DNA of 64,000 nt, taken from assembly GCF_029227915.1 (NCBI RefSeq), contig NC_079884.1, positions 21,514,001-21,578,000 on the forward strand, read 5' to 3'. Of the stretch, positions 43,144 through 54,400 are shown one piece after another. The notes beneath the pieces were generated by a model. It had not been told where the DNA came from. It did not search any database and saw only the letters and a list, made by a program, of their open reading frames with translations. The position numbers were made by a program, and so were the translations under genes. Every line of letters begins with the position of its first letter. Position 1 is the first letter of the stretch. Origin of the DNA: Hydractinia symbiolongicarpus (lineage: Eukaryota; Cnidaria; Hydrozoa; Anthoathecata; Hydractiniidae).

Positions 43144-46100
43144 AATGTCCCCATTTTATACTTTAAACAACTGCAACAAAACTATGTGTATGCTTCCATA
43201 TGGCCATTTTGAGACAGTATTGTGGGGGTTAGTGCATAAGGAATAGAAAAACTGTCTAAATGAAATAGCCATAACACCAGGAAAAACACGTATAGAAGGA
43301 TTCGCCAAGGCTAGATTATATACTTAGCATATACTTAAAATATCCCCTTATCTAAACCTGAATATGCTTTGTGAGATGATCCATGTGGGGGATTTGAATA
43401 AAGCACCATTACAATTTGAATAAAGCGCCATTTATCCAAGTTCCTCACTAAAAGTCTCAACGAAGTCTTGGTAAAAGAATTATCAAAACCATAACGTTTC
43501 ATCTGTACACATATTGGAAGCAGCCACGTGCTTTTCTTAAAAATATAATATTTAAATTTAAAAACATCTAAGTATCAATATTTTCTTCCTGTGAAAAATC
43601 AAAATCTTTTTCAAGAGAGTTGTTGCGAAAGACTTTTTGTTGTTGTTTTTATACAAAGAATAAAATATGGCTGGTAAGTTAAAATTTTTAATCTAATGAT
43701 ATCTAAACAGCAACAAATTAAATAATAAAAAGAAATTACCCTAAAAAAAGTTGTTAATGTTTCAAATTTTTATATCAAAAATAATTGTTTGTATAAATTC
43801 GCTGTTAAATTATACTTCGAAGATAACGGGATGAATTTGTTTCACAAAACAATTGTTATTTCGATGATTCATCTTTAAGTTTTCAACTCAAAATATATAC
43901 TTCATCTTTCTATGATCACTTATATTAGGTACATAGAAGTATTTGGGATTTTACTAGCTTGAAATATCTTCTTTTCTACCTCATTGCTAGGGTTTATAAC
44001 AAACTTATTCTGGGGTTCATTAAGTTTTTGTTTGTTTTTTGTTTGTAGAAAAGAAAGAAATGGTTTTTATTTGCTTTTTTTAGTAACAGTCATCATAATT
44101 TAAAAACAGAAACCTCAAATATGATTATCTAACAGTGCATTCATTACACGAATCACAATTTCTTTCTATAGATTTTTAAACGACTGTATTATCGTAACTG
44201 TGAATGCTCGATTAAGCATCCATTCTCGATTAAGCTCCCACCCTTTTTTTGTACTTTTTTTATATGCGCCTCTCTCTAATAAGCGACTAGTAAAAATGTT
44301 TATACCTATCGTTTAAGCAGTTCGATATTATTTTATTGACGCAGAGAAAATAAAAATTTACGCTGGGAGACGTGTCATTAATACCATATATATCTCCTGT
44401 TTCTATATTTTACAAACATTATAGTTTCCGAAAAAGAAAGCTTTAACAAAACACAAAAATAAGATTTTTCTTTATGAGCATCCCTCTCGAATAGGCGTTC
44501 ACCCTAAAAGTCGAAATTTTAAATGGCCACCTTGGGCGCTTAATGGAGCATTTACTGCACTTGCAAAGTTTATCAGATAATATAAAATGTAAAGACATTG
44601 AAGACTTCTTCTTGAGTTTTTATATAACCGAATTTTTTAAGTAGGCTTTAATCTTAATTACGCTTAGGATTGGAAAAAAAATCTGAACGCGTGTATATAC
44701 TATGTTATGCTTATCTTGAATGGTATTTAGTCACAAGAATAGTCAAAAGAATCATTAAACAATAAATATAAAACGTTTTTGTATATTAATTTTTGCATAA
44801 TGGTAGCTATTACTCACTGACATTTAAACCTGCTTTTGCTATGTTTTATGCGATAAAAAGAATAAGGTTTTTACTTTGAGATTCTTATCTTTCTTTATTT
44901 GCGAAAGGAAACCAGCCTTTCCACCCACTAATTGCTCTTCTATACAGAATTTGCAATAAATTTTGTTGCATGCAGAAACTTGAAACAGATCAATTTTATC
45001 CCTAAGATAAATATGTATTCTAAAAGTAGCAGAGAATTTTGTTTAGGGTGTTTCTAACATGCCCAATAAGCAGCCTTCTAACGAGAGTTCAGTGTAAATT
45101 GTAGTTACCCCATTGTTAAGGGATCTATTCGATGCTAAAGATACATCTAAATAATCCTGGATCCTTTACTTTCATCATGAAACCTAAAGAAGCATAACCG
45201 TCTGATACTATAAATTGCTAACAATGAATGCAAATATGAGCGTCTATTCTTGCTTGGAAATTTACTAGGAACTATAGTTTTCCGTGTAGTTATCCTTAGT
45301 AGAGTTAGCTGTCGTCACCTAGGATTATAGAAAATGTTTCTGAAGGCTCGAGTTATAGGTGCTTTGAGCTTCTAACGAGTGGAATTTGAAAATCAAAGTA
45401 AGTCTTTTTCAAGAGTTTCATTAAGATTTAACATTTGGGCTCAACCCATTTTGTTTATAGAATAAAATTTTCTAGACTGCAATATTAGACAAAAGCGTGC
45501 ATGACGGAACAACCCAATACGGCCTGTAATGACATGAATTTCGATAAAGTGGTCGTGCTGGCGACAACAATAAATTCCATCATTAAGAGAGTTTTGCTTA
45601 AAAATATTACCAGGTAAAATTCTTCACGATGGGCGTGTGTGTTTAAAACCGTATCCATGGTAGAGGGAACAACCCTTGGAATTTGCTACATAGTCTGTCA
45701 ATATTTTTTTGAAAGGTTAGTTTCCAATAAATTACATAATTGTTGTGCAACATTAGCTGATAGAAAAATTTCTATATTTACAACATTTGCTGGGATAAAT
45801 CTCTTGTTTCGCTTTCGTTGTACAACTGCTTCTGTAAAAATTATTTATTTGTATTTTTCTCACGAAAAAAACAATGTTACTCATTCAAAGACTCATGTCT
45901 GATCGCATCCCTGTGTCATATTTTTGATCTTTAAAGTTTACTATAATAATTATCAAAACTGCAAATAAAAATGATTGAAAATGAACGAAAACATGCGAAA
46001 AAAGAGAAAAGGGGGATGTATTCCTTATGACGTTTTTTTATCATAAGAATTGAAATAAAGAGCAGAAATAATTATGCGAATGAAAAAAGGTAATAACACA

Positions 46101-46400
46101 CCATCTGCAAGGATGAAGTCATAGGAATTCATAAAGAAAACACTTGTATTGAGGGCGCTCATCCTGTTTCTGTTTTATATCTCATATAAAGCGAAAATTA
46201 GTGACTGCCTGTCGGTTTCTTCTTCCGATCCTTAACTTTTCAAAATGGCGCACGTGGACCATTATGAAAACAAAGAAAATTTGTTTGTTCCTTAAAGTTT
46301 TACTTTTCTAAAACAACATGAATTAACAAAATAGTTTTTTTAGTAAAACGTTTTCAATAATTGTAAAGGCTAATTAACTGTAATAAATGCTACACAACTT
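43144..46400. other. no gene recognised; one MITE
   Basis: AT-rich DNA. Apart from the Tigger-like MITE at 44196-44559, no coding exon or clear element is visible. The short frame at 45639-45902 does not start with ATG and looks random. Confidence 0.45.
44196..44559. mobile_element. Tigger/pogo-like MITE
   Basis: The left end reads ACTGTGAATGCTCGATTAAGC and the right end, inverted, GCAGTAAATGCTCCATTAAGC: about 17 of 21 bases agree. CAGTAAATGC-type ends are typical of Tigger/pogo MITEs. The second word TCGATTAAGC is repeated 20 bases inward on the left. There is no coding capacity. The target duplication (expected TA) is not clear on the right. Confidence 0.6.
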
Positions 46401-46410
46401 CCGAATGCTA

Positions 46411-46416
46411 TATAAA
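46411..46416 (+). promoter_or_regulatory. TATA box of the secreted-peptide gene
   Basis: TATAAA (within CTATATAAACGTGGG) lies about 145 bases before the ATG, so a start near 46440 would give a 5' UTR of roughly 115 bases. Just downstream is an inverted repeat, TCTTATGA...TCATAAGA, near 46427-46450. Confidence 0.55.
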
Positions 46417-46555
46417 CGTGGGATATCTTATGACTATCATATCATAAGACTTTTTCTTCATTTGTTTTAAAGATTAAACAAAGAACCTTACCAACAAGAG
46501 AATCGCCAACAAAATATAAATAAACACAAGAATCTTAGAAGAATTTAATATCACC

Positions 46556-47302
46556 ATGAATACTTTAATCATCCTATCTGCTTTAATACTTGTGGTGTGC
46601 TGTGTTTCCACTGTGGAAGGATTCGCAGCAGGGATGGGAACTTCTGTTGGAAAGAGAAGTAATTACAAGGTAACATTTTTTTTACCTAAACTTTTTGGAA
46701 CAGTAAAAATTTGTGTACAATAATAGGGCTGCTGGGAGATTACGTACCGGTTTAGGGATGGGTGCATAGAGATAAAGAAAAGGTTGCATAATTACATGAT
46801 ACCAAATTGTGGTACCAATTAAAAAGGAGCAAAATAATAAGTTTTATTGTCAAGTACTTAGCTGGTGCAATATAGATGATGTCTAGGTGCTGATGAGGCG
46901 CTATAATTGCAAAAAATCAAACTGCGTTGTTAATAGATATCCTAGATTTATATATTTGCTTTCTTCTTGTTCATTACTCTGCTTACAACTTCCAGTACCA
47001 AAGTTTTAAACATTTAAAAATTTTCTATAACCAGCAGGTGTAAATGAAAAGAGAGGGAACAGAGATCGAGATCGAATGCACTGGTAGTAACAATGTAAAA
47101 AGACTTTTTACGCTATATATAATATTCTTTCCTTTTTCAGGTTATCTTTCCATATGCAGTAAAACAGGATGCATTTACTGGCGGAGCGAGTCACTATTCC
47201 AGTGGAATTTGCAGCAAATTATGTCCAGACAGAGAAGAAAAATGTCTATCAGAATGTAATCGAGTATTTAAATTTATCAAAGCTGTAAAATCCATTAGTT
47301 AA
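46556..47302 (+). CDS. small secreted peptide precursor with two CX3C motifs, two exons
   Basis: Exons 46556-46669 and 47141-47302 join in phase 0 (GT/AG borders, good polypyrimidine tract) to give 91 residues. Residues 1-22 are a clear signal peptide (MNTLIILSALILVVCCVSTV, cut after VEG or similar). The next part ends in a dibasic GKR at 32-34, a possible processing site. The mature part has four cysteines as C-x3-C-x6-C-x3-C, within a 14-residue span, followed by a basic VFKFIKAVKS tail. Two CX3C pairs usually form an alpha-helical hairpin with two disulfides. Helical-hairpin peptides include antimicrobial peptides and toxins, but I recognise no known family and cannot say which. A TATA box and a poly(A) signal (AATAAA, 47578-47583) support a real, compact gene. 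Confidence 0.75.
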
Positions 47303-47577
47303 TTTCAAAATTTTTAATTTCAAAATGTATTTAAGTTATGTTATTTAGACTGTATTTTAGCAAATGTAATTTTTAGAAAAAATTAATACACAAAAAAATA
47401 ATTTACTTGTTCGGCTTAAATTCTTGCGCATAAACTTGCTTTTTATTTACCCTTAGCTTTTCACCGTCCTTACATAAAGACGAAATGCAGTTACAATCAT
47501 CGAGATCACCAACATTTACAAATGGAGCCGCCTTTTGTCCAAATATATTGTGCACACTGTTTTCGCGTCATGCTTGA

Positions 47578-47583
47578 AATAAA
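47578..47583 (+). terminator. poly(A) signal of the peptide gene
   Basis: AATAAA lies 276 bases after the stop codon, the first good signal on this strand after the gene. Confidence 0.55.
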
Positions 47584-48100
47584 GCTTTGAATATTTTAGC
47601 TACTCTACTATAGTTACTTTTTTAAATCCGTTCCAAAAAGGCGGGATTGCTAGAGATGGGGTAATAGTAGAGATGCGGGACTAATAAAGTTAATGCGGTA
47701 AATAGTTTTTTAAAAAAGCACAAAAATCATACAACATTCTTTTGCGCAATTACGGGTAACAAATACCTCTCCAATACAAAATAGCATAAATGAATTTAGC
47801 AGGAAGTCTCACGGCTTCGTCTGATAAAAGCGAAGTATATTTTAGCCTGTTATAAAATCATTTCCTATGGAGACACAGTCTTGTGATTCAGAGGGTTTTG
47901 AAACTGTATGCGGTACAAACAATGTTATAGCATTATATATATTATATATAATCTTAACAGTAGTTAGTTAATTGCAGAAAGGCTTTATCGCGATAAAGAT
48001 TCTTTGTTGTATTTTGTCATTTTGTGCGAAGTTAACTGCGATAAGTATAAAAAAACGAAGATGAAATTCCATCATAGCAGCACTTTACTAGATAATAACG

Positions 48101-48138
48101 GTAATTCCGATATCCAGAGTAATTCCGATATCCAGATA
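48101..48138. repeat. 18-bp tandem duplication
   Basis: GTAATTCCGATATCCAGA occurs twice without interruption. Confidence 0.85.
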
Positions 48139-49506
48139 TTTTTATTTCGCATTGTATAAGCACATAAAACTAGTGAGTACTTTTATCATCCAAATTGGAT
48201 CAAGAGGTTGTCATAAAAATAGAATTTGAATAACACAGTTTTCAAAAATCTATCTGAAAATAATTATTTATTCAAGTGGCACTGGGGATTTCTTTAAACT
48301 TTTTCCTGTGCTGTTATTATAAAACGTTTTAAGGTTCCCTGTCTGCCTAGCTAGTTACATTTAAACATCACAGGACTATGTGAGTTTTTGTACGGTTTAT
48401 GTTTGAAATGTCTTCTTTGTGTGGTTATGGATGGAGGAAAAAATGAATATTAAAAACTGAATTAGACCGGTTAGTGGTTATACAGGTTTTTTATGTGCAC
48501 TAAGACACCTAACTTTTTATTCAAACATGTTTATTCCACTCTTTTGAGTCTTATTTTATGCTTACTTATCTAACTATTTTATCTCCAATTTTATTTGTTT
48601 TTTTTTCTATTGATTTTCACAGGTATCTTGTTGTAACTTATTTATAAACTGCTTTTGTTTTGTCATTGGTTGGCTGGTTGGTAATTTAAAAACAAAACGA
48701 AGAACACTTCTTGCACCAAATCACCACAACAGAAGATTTTCATATCATTATAAGACAACGATTTGATTCCCAATGTTTAATAGTTCTTTTCTAAAAAAAA
48801 TATTATGTCCCGCAAAGATTCATTTTTAATTGATAATCTAATATGTAAATGTGCATGTCATATGCCTGAGAAGACCCTGGTGTATCCATGACGTCGAGCA
48901 GGCTAGTTCAAAATGACGCATCATACGGCAACAATTTTTTTCTGATTGCTGTTGTCTGTTCTGCTTCCTGGGATAAAACTACTGGAATTATTGAAGATTA
49001 ATTATGAATCTGATTAGTAAGTAAGAGAGGTATAAATAAAATACAAATCCCAGTACATTTCATTCAACGAATCAATTGAACAAATCTAGAATGTATTTAG
49101 TAGCTAGCTAAGCCTCACTACTTTAGAGATAGCTAGCTATACCCTGTCAGTTATTTCCAGGAGGGACCTCAAAGCAGTCCTAGAGTGAGTCTAAATCAAG
49201 CACAAGTTTTGGCTGCCATCTCAAATATTCCTATACGTTATTCTCAGACTAGAGTAAGAAAACTTGTAGTCAGAGGAAGTAGCTAGCTAGCTAGCTGTGA
49301 TAGAGGTGTTAGTCTTGTAGCTACAGCATCACCTGATTAGGCTAGTAATATACTATTTGTGTAGCCATATTGAAAATATCCTGTGGGAAGTTTAGCTTTT
49401 TTTTAAATGCAGCCATGACTGTAAAACAAAGGAGATGTGAGATAGCACATGCATTCTCAAATTAAAAAAAACTAAATGCTTTATCTTTTGCAGAACAAAT
49501 AATAAT

Positions 49507-49914
49507 ATGTATTTCATCATCAAAAGTAGGTTTGATAATGTTCTAAAAGAATCATTACGACTATGTAACAGAGAGATAAATTATAAACTTTCATTGACTA
49601 ATTTGCAGTTCTTTCAGAGTGACAAGTCAATTTTTTGTTTTAGCCATCAGAGTGCTTTTGTTTCTGTTAAATCAAATTTCAGTGACTCCCAGGGGCTTTT
49701 CTATGCCTTTGATATGTTGTTAGGACTAGTCAAGATTGTCGAGAAAGTCCCAAGAAGAAACCTGGCCGACCTTACCAACTTATTTTTACAAGAATATAAC
49801 ATATTTTTGATGGCGACTTCTCAATGGTCAAGTAGTTTTGAAAATTTTTTTTGTTCTGTGTTTGTATCAAGTTTATTTATATATTGTATATTTTGTACTA
49901 ATATTTATGACTGA
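49507..49914 (+). CDS. hypothetical 135-residue ORF, possibly an exon
   Basis: ATG at 49507 lies 15 bases after an acceptor-like TCTTTTGCAG. The frame reads MYFIIKSRFDNVLKESLRLC, then a middle part with LLGLVKIVEKVPRRNLADL, and ends in a hydrophobic, Phe-rich stretch to a TGA. The first 110 residues look coding-like; the end looks like translated intron. I recognise no domain. It could be a remnant of a mobile element or an exon of an unknown gene. Confidence 0.25.
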   Translation: MYFIIKSRFDNVLKESLRLCNREINYKLSLTNLQFFQSDKSIFCFSHQSAFVSVKSNFSDSQGLFYAFDMLLGLVKIVEKVPRRNLADLTNLFLQEYNIFLMATSQWSSSFENFFCSVFVSSLFIYCIFCTNIYD

Positions 49915-50754
49915 GCAACAAAATTCACCTTATGTTGTGGACTTACTTTCAAGTTCATTCAAAATAGAGAGGTTGTTGTTGACAAAAATAACACATTTTT
50001 CTAATGGGTGTGTTCCTTAGGAAGTTACCTGAAGAGGTAGATACCAACATTTTTTAATTCATATCTTAAAAAAATACACACATAATTTTTTTTATAAGAA
50101 AATTGGGAGATATCAAAGTACACCTAAAAAATTTAAAGTAAATGTTCCATTAAATTTCTTGACTTGAAAGGAAGTCAAAGATTCATATATTGACATCTAA
50201 AACCCAAGATTAATACTTGATGGTTTTATGATATATTATATCAAACAGCACTTCTAGTGAGTACTTGAAACGTGTTCCACTAGTATCATGAAAATTTCTA
50301 CAAGAAAATTGTTCAGACCTTTTGATCTACAGGGATATTAAAGATTTTACTGTTCCTAAGTATCATTTTTCTACTTATTTTGGAGCTCCTTATATTACTG
50401 ATTATACAAGTAAGTAAAGCACAAAAGGTTGTGACCAGAGTACGCCCTCAATGTCACACTTTTTCAAAATTGGAAACTTTGTAATACACATGTCTACATG
50501 CAATTTGTGAAAAACAAGGTCGGATATATATCTACCAACTGGTAGCATTGTTGTATAGACTTTACTTTCAGTACGAATAGTTGTAAGTTTAAACCCTAGC
50601 ATATGTGAATAGCGTCCAAAATGAGAAAAGGATTTATTTTTTGGGCAGTAGTCTCGTTGAGAGATTGCTGAGCTTGCACAACTTTTATACCGCAGATAAG
50701 AGCTTTTAATGGCCTTACAAAGACTCTTTTTATTAACAATGTCAATAGGAACCG

Positions 50755-50792
50755 AAAGGGTATCCTGGGTAAATCATTGCAGTAGCTATAAT
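50755..50792 (+). repeat. 5'-truncated SINE end fragment
   Basis: GAAAGGGTATCCTGGGTAAAT, followed by CATTGCAGTAGC, repeats the 3' end of the SINE at 42967 (ATCCTGGGTAAATGATAG). Truncation at the 5' side is typical of retroposed copies. The match is short. Confidence 0.45.
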
Positions 50793-51074
50793 TTTTTTTA
50801 CTTTTTTGTATGTGGATATCGTATGGAGTTTCCATGCATGACAATCCTGCCAACAAGAATTACAAAAGCTGCTTCTGGTAGGATGAGAATACTTTCCTGT
50901 GTTATAACCTTTAAAAAAAGTGTTTTAGCATGCAAGTATTTTTAGCTTCCACCTGTGCAGCTGGTTGTTTAGGGTATTTTCCTGTGAATAAATGAAACAA
51001 TTTGAAATCCAAAAAGGAAAGGTTTAAGGCGATAAGAAAATACTTTTAGCATATATATGATTTATTTTTTTATT

Positions 51075-51422
51075 CAGGCCTATCAATAAGGGGAGAGCAA
51101 TTGCTCTTGCTCACGCAAAGGCTCGCCCAATTCTGAGAAATGAGAAACTAGCTGAGCCATGAATTGCTCCCCCAATTCCAAAAATAGTTTTTCTGGCTGA
51201 GCAATATCAATTCGTCTCACATGGAAATCAATGTTTCCTTTTCTTATTATTTACAGTAAAAAAGAACAAAAATAGATAAAAAAAGATAAAATAAAATAGA
51301 TAAAAAAGACTTTGTGTTTTTAAACTTATTCTATTTATTCAGATTGCTCGCCCAGTTTTAATTATTGTAACCTTGGGGGAGTAATTTATTGCTCTGGTGT
51401 TATTTTCTTATTGATAGGCCTG
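51075..51422. mobile_element. 348-bp MITE with perfect 16-bp terminal inverted repeats
   Basis: CAGGCCTATCAATAAG at 51075-51090 is perfectly inverted at 51407-51422. TTTATT flanks both ends (51069-51074 and 51423-51428), a possible 6-bp target duplication, though the region is AT-rich. Interior GCTCGCCCA and TTGCTC words are repeated in both orientations. It ends 58 bases before the MVB12 start codon and may therefore contribute promoter or 5' UTR sequence. Confidence 0.85.
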
Positions 51423-51480
51423 TTTATTATATTATTATTGATTTGATTTAGATTAGTTAAAATACTTCTTATTTCAACTA

Positions 51481-54400
51481 ATGGCAGAATTTATCACAGA
51501 TCTATTTTTAGTGACAGCTAGAGATTCTGACTTATCAACCTTCATTGTAAGTATAGTTATTGTCTGCAGTCTTCTGTTACCACCAACTGATACTGTAAAA
51601 GACCAATTAAACACTCTTAGGCGATTACTAAAAAAATGAATTTTACCCTGCGTTATTTGGAAAAGGCATTTATTTTAAAATGTTATGTTAGGTGTTACAA
51701 TTATATTTTGTTTTTCAGAAGTATAATGAATCCTAAAAATTTGGTATATGTACAGTCAAACTTGTTTTCGATGGTAACTTATGAAAGAGGAAAAAAGTGG
51801 CAGTCTTTTAAATAATTTTTGTATCATAGCCACTGTTTAAATGTTGCATTGTTGGTTGTCTTAAGGGTAGTTTCCACTGCTATGATTTATTGTATCTAAT
51901 ATAGTCCAATTTATGGTAGTAACTGGTGTACAATTTTATACAATGAGGATGTAAAAAGTTCAAAATAGTTAACATTTTTGTTTGGATAATGGTTAAATGT
52001 GCAGAAAAAAAAGACTTGTTCAATTCCTTTAAAATTGATTCAATACATGTACATCATGTTTACATCTGTACAATATCTTGTACAAGAATATACAGTTTTG
52101 TACAATATATTGTAGCAGTGGGAACTATTTTTATTTCAGTACTTGAAAATAATTCTCATGTAGTTATTGCCATACAAGGGAGCATTTTTACTTAAAAAAA
52201 TGCATGGGGAAATTAATAGTGGCCATGGTAGAGAGGTGGCTGGGAAGCCAGGTTTGATTTCATTGAAGTAAAATCTTTCAAACTGAGATACAGAAAAAAT
52301 AGGGTTTTATTTATTTTTCACAGCATACCCTGGGTGTTTGTTTAAGAATTATCAATTTTTTGAGAACAAATGGAAACCAGCAATTTAATACCTCAAAACA
52401 AAAAAAGTTGATGATTTTAAGGCATGTTTGTAGCAAGTTGACTAAGCAGTGTAACTTAGGTAATGTGGGTGAATAAAAAAATTCTGAGATTTCTAAAAAA
52501 ATAATACTAACGGTTACAATTCTTCTAAAACAAGTGTTCTAAATACTACATAATATTTTGATAACCCCTTTTTATTTCCCCATTTCGAAATATATTCCAT
52601 CCTTTTGAGTAATTGTTTGTTGTACTAAGTTTACACCCCCAGGGGGTTACCCAATCACCTTCAGTTTGGCATGAGAATAACAAAGTTATGTGGAAAAAAA
52701 TATGGCTAGGTATATTTGTTTGTAAATGTTTTATTTAAGGCCTATGTAAAAACGAAGTTTCTGATCCCATAATATGTTCCCTGCAAATAAGGAAAGAAGA
52801 AAAACAAGTATAGATTTGTTTAAGTAGGCTGAACAGAAGATAATACACCAAAGAAAGTGTTGTGCTTTCCGTTTTCTAAAGCTACAGCGTAAAGCTTTGT
52901 TAAGGGTAGTGGTAAACTTGCCAGAATTTCGGAAAAAGGTTAGGGTTGAGAAATTTGGTCTATAAAGGGGGTTTCTCAAAAAGGTGGGAGATGACCCTTA
53001 TAAAGGGCTAGAAGAATCATCACTCAACATCACTTTTTCACAGTTTCAACTTTACATAGGCTGCAATGTTGTCAATTTGAAATACATGTTCTTCGTCTCA
53101 ACTCTCAAATTACCAAAGATGCATTTTTATATGAACTAGAAACAAAAGACATACTTTTCCTGAGGAGGGCCTATTATTTTATTGTAGTTGCCATTATCTG
53201 TACTGACTATACCATTTTGATTCTGTTGTTTCATTCTTTTACATTTTTGAGCGATGTCACAAGTTGTAGAATTCAAGTATGAGTTGGGCTCATACTTGAT
53301 TGCTACAACCTGTTATTAATTTGGGTGTTAGTGTTATATCTAATAAAATTAATGGTTGAGCTACACATAATTATAATAGAGGAGGATCATAAATGTCATT
53401 ATATCATTCTGCTAATTTTAGTTTTCTGTGATTGATTGTGTTCAGTTTTTTAAAAAATTAACTTGCCTGTTGGTTTGCTTTTTATAGTTAGATGAATATA
53501 GTATTTGAATATAAGTACCTTCTACTGTTGGTTTGCTTTTTCTAGTTATAGATGAATTATAGTATTTGAATATAAGTACCTTCTACTGACCATTTGTCTC
53601 AATTTTCTTGATTTTCCGCATTCAAAATAGTTGATATATAGCACACATTTACACTTCATGTTTTTGATGGCGTAAAAATTTCACTCACTAGTACAGTTCA
53701 CAAACTCTTTTTAATCGGCAACACTGATTCTATTCATTTCTTCTGTGCTTCGCATGCATTATCACAGCACAGCAGTTCTGCTGAGACTTAGGTGTTTAAA
53801 AAAGATTGGGTTAGACATTTCTGAGAAAGGGGAAAATGTCAAGATAGAGGGAAATGAATTAAAAGGGAATTCAAAGTATTCCGAAGTATGAGCATATATA
53901 CCTCGTTTTTAAGCAGGAGATAAACTTTAATGTGTCTGAATTATGGTATGTTTTGTTTTATGGGAACAGTTGGAAACCACAATAAAAAACCATGATGGAA
54001 ACATTTGGGAACAAACATGGCGACACAAAGGAAAACGCTTCCTAGGATTTAAAAGGAATCCTGATGATCAATACGTTGTGACAGATATTACAGTCGTTGA
54101 AGAAGATAAAGACATACCAGATGATTATGCTGGGCTTTTAATTACAAAAGATACAAGTATGAATATTTTTGTTTTATAATGTTAAATCCTTACAAGTGAA
54201 GTAAAGAGTTTTACTTTTTCAAACGAGAGTCGTGTATGTGCTAATTTTGGATTTCATAAATTATATTTTTGTCATTAGAGGAAAAAGGTTCAAGGAAGTA
54301 TGTTATATGTTACAAGAGGGATTCCAGGAACAGCGTAGATAAAGCCATCACTGAAATCAATGTAATCAATGAGTCCAAAGGAGAACTTGTCCCTGCTCAA

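Larger units (their letters stand above)
47600..51074. other. mostly gene-free; one orphan frame and repeat fragments
   Basis: AT-rich DNA. It contains TAGCTAGC-rich text near 49100-49300 and a short coding-like frame near 49184-49285 (SLNQAQVLAAISNIPIRYS) that I cannot assign. An unassigned ORF (49507-49914), an 18-bp tandem duplication and a SINE 3'-end fragment are listed separately. Confidence 0.4.

Noticed and set aside
45639-45902. 87-codon plus-strand frame
   Set aside because: No ATG start, Phe/Ile/Cys-rich random composition and no splice context.
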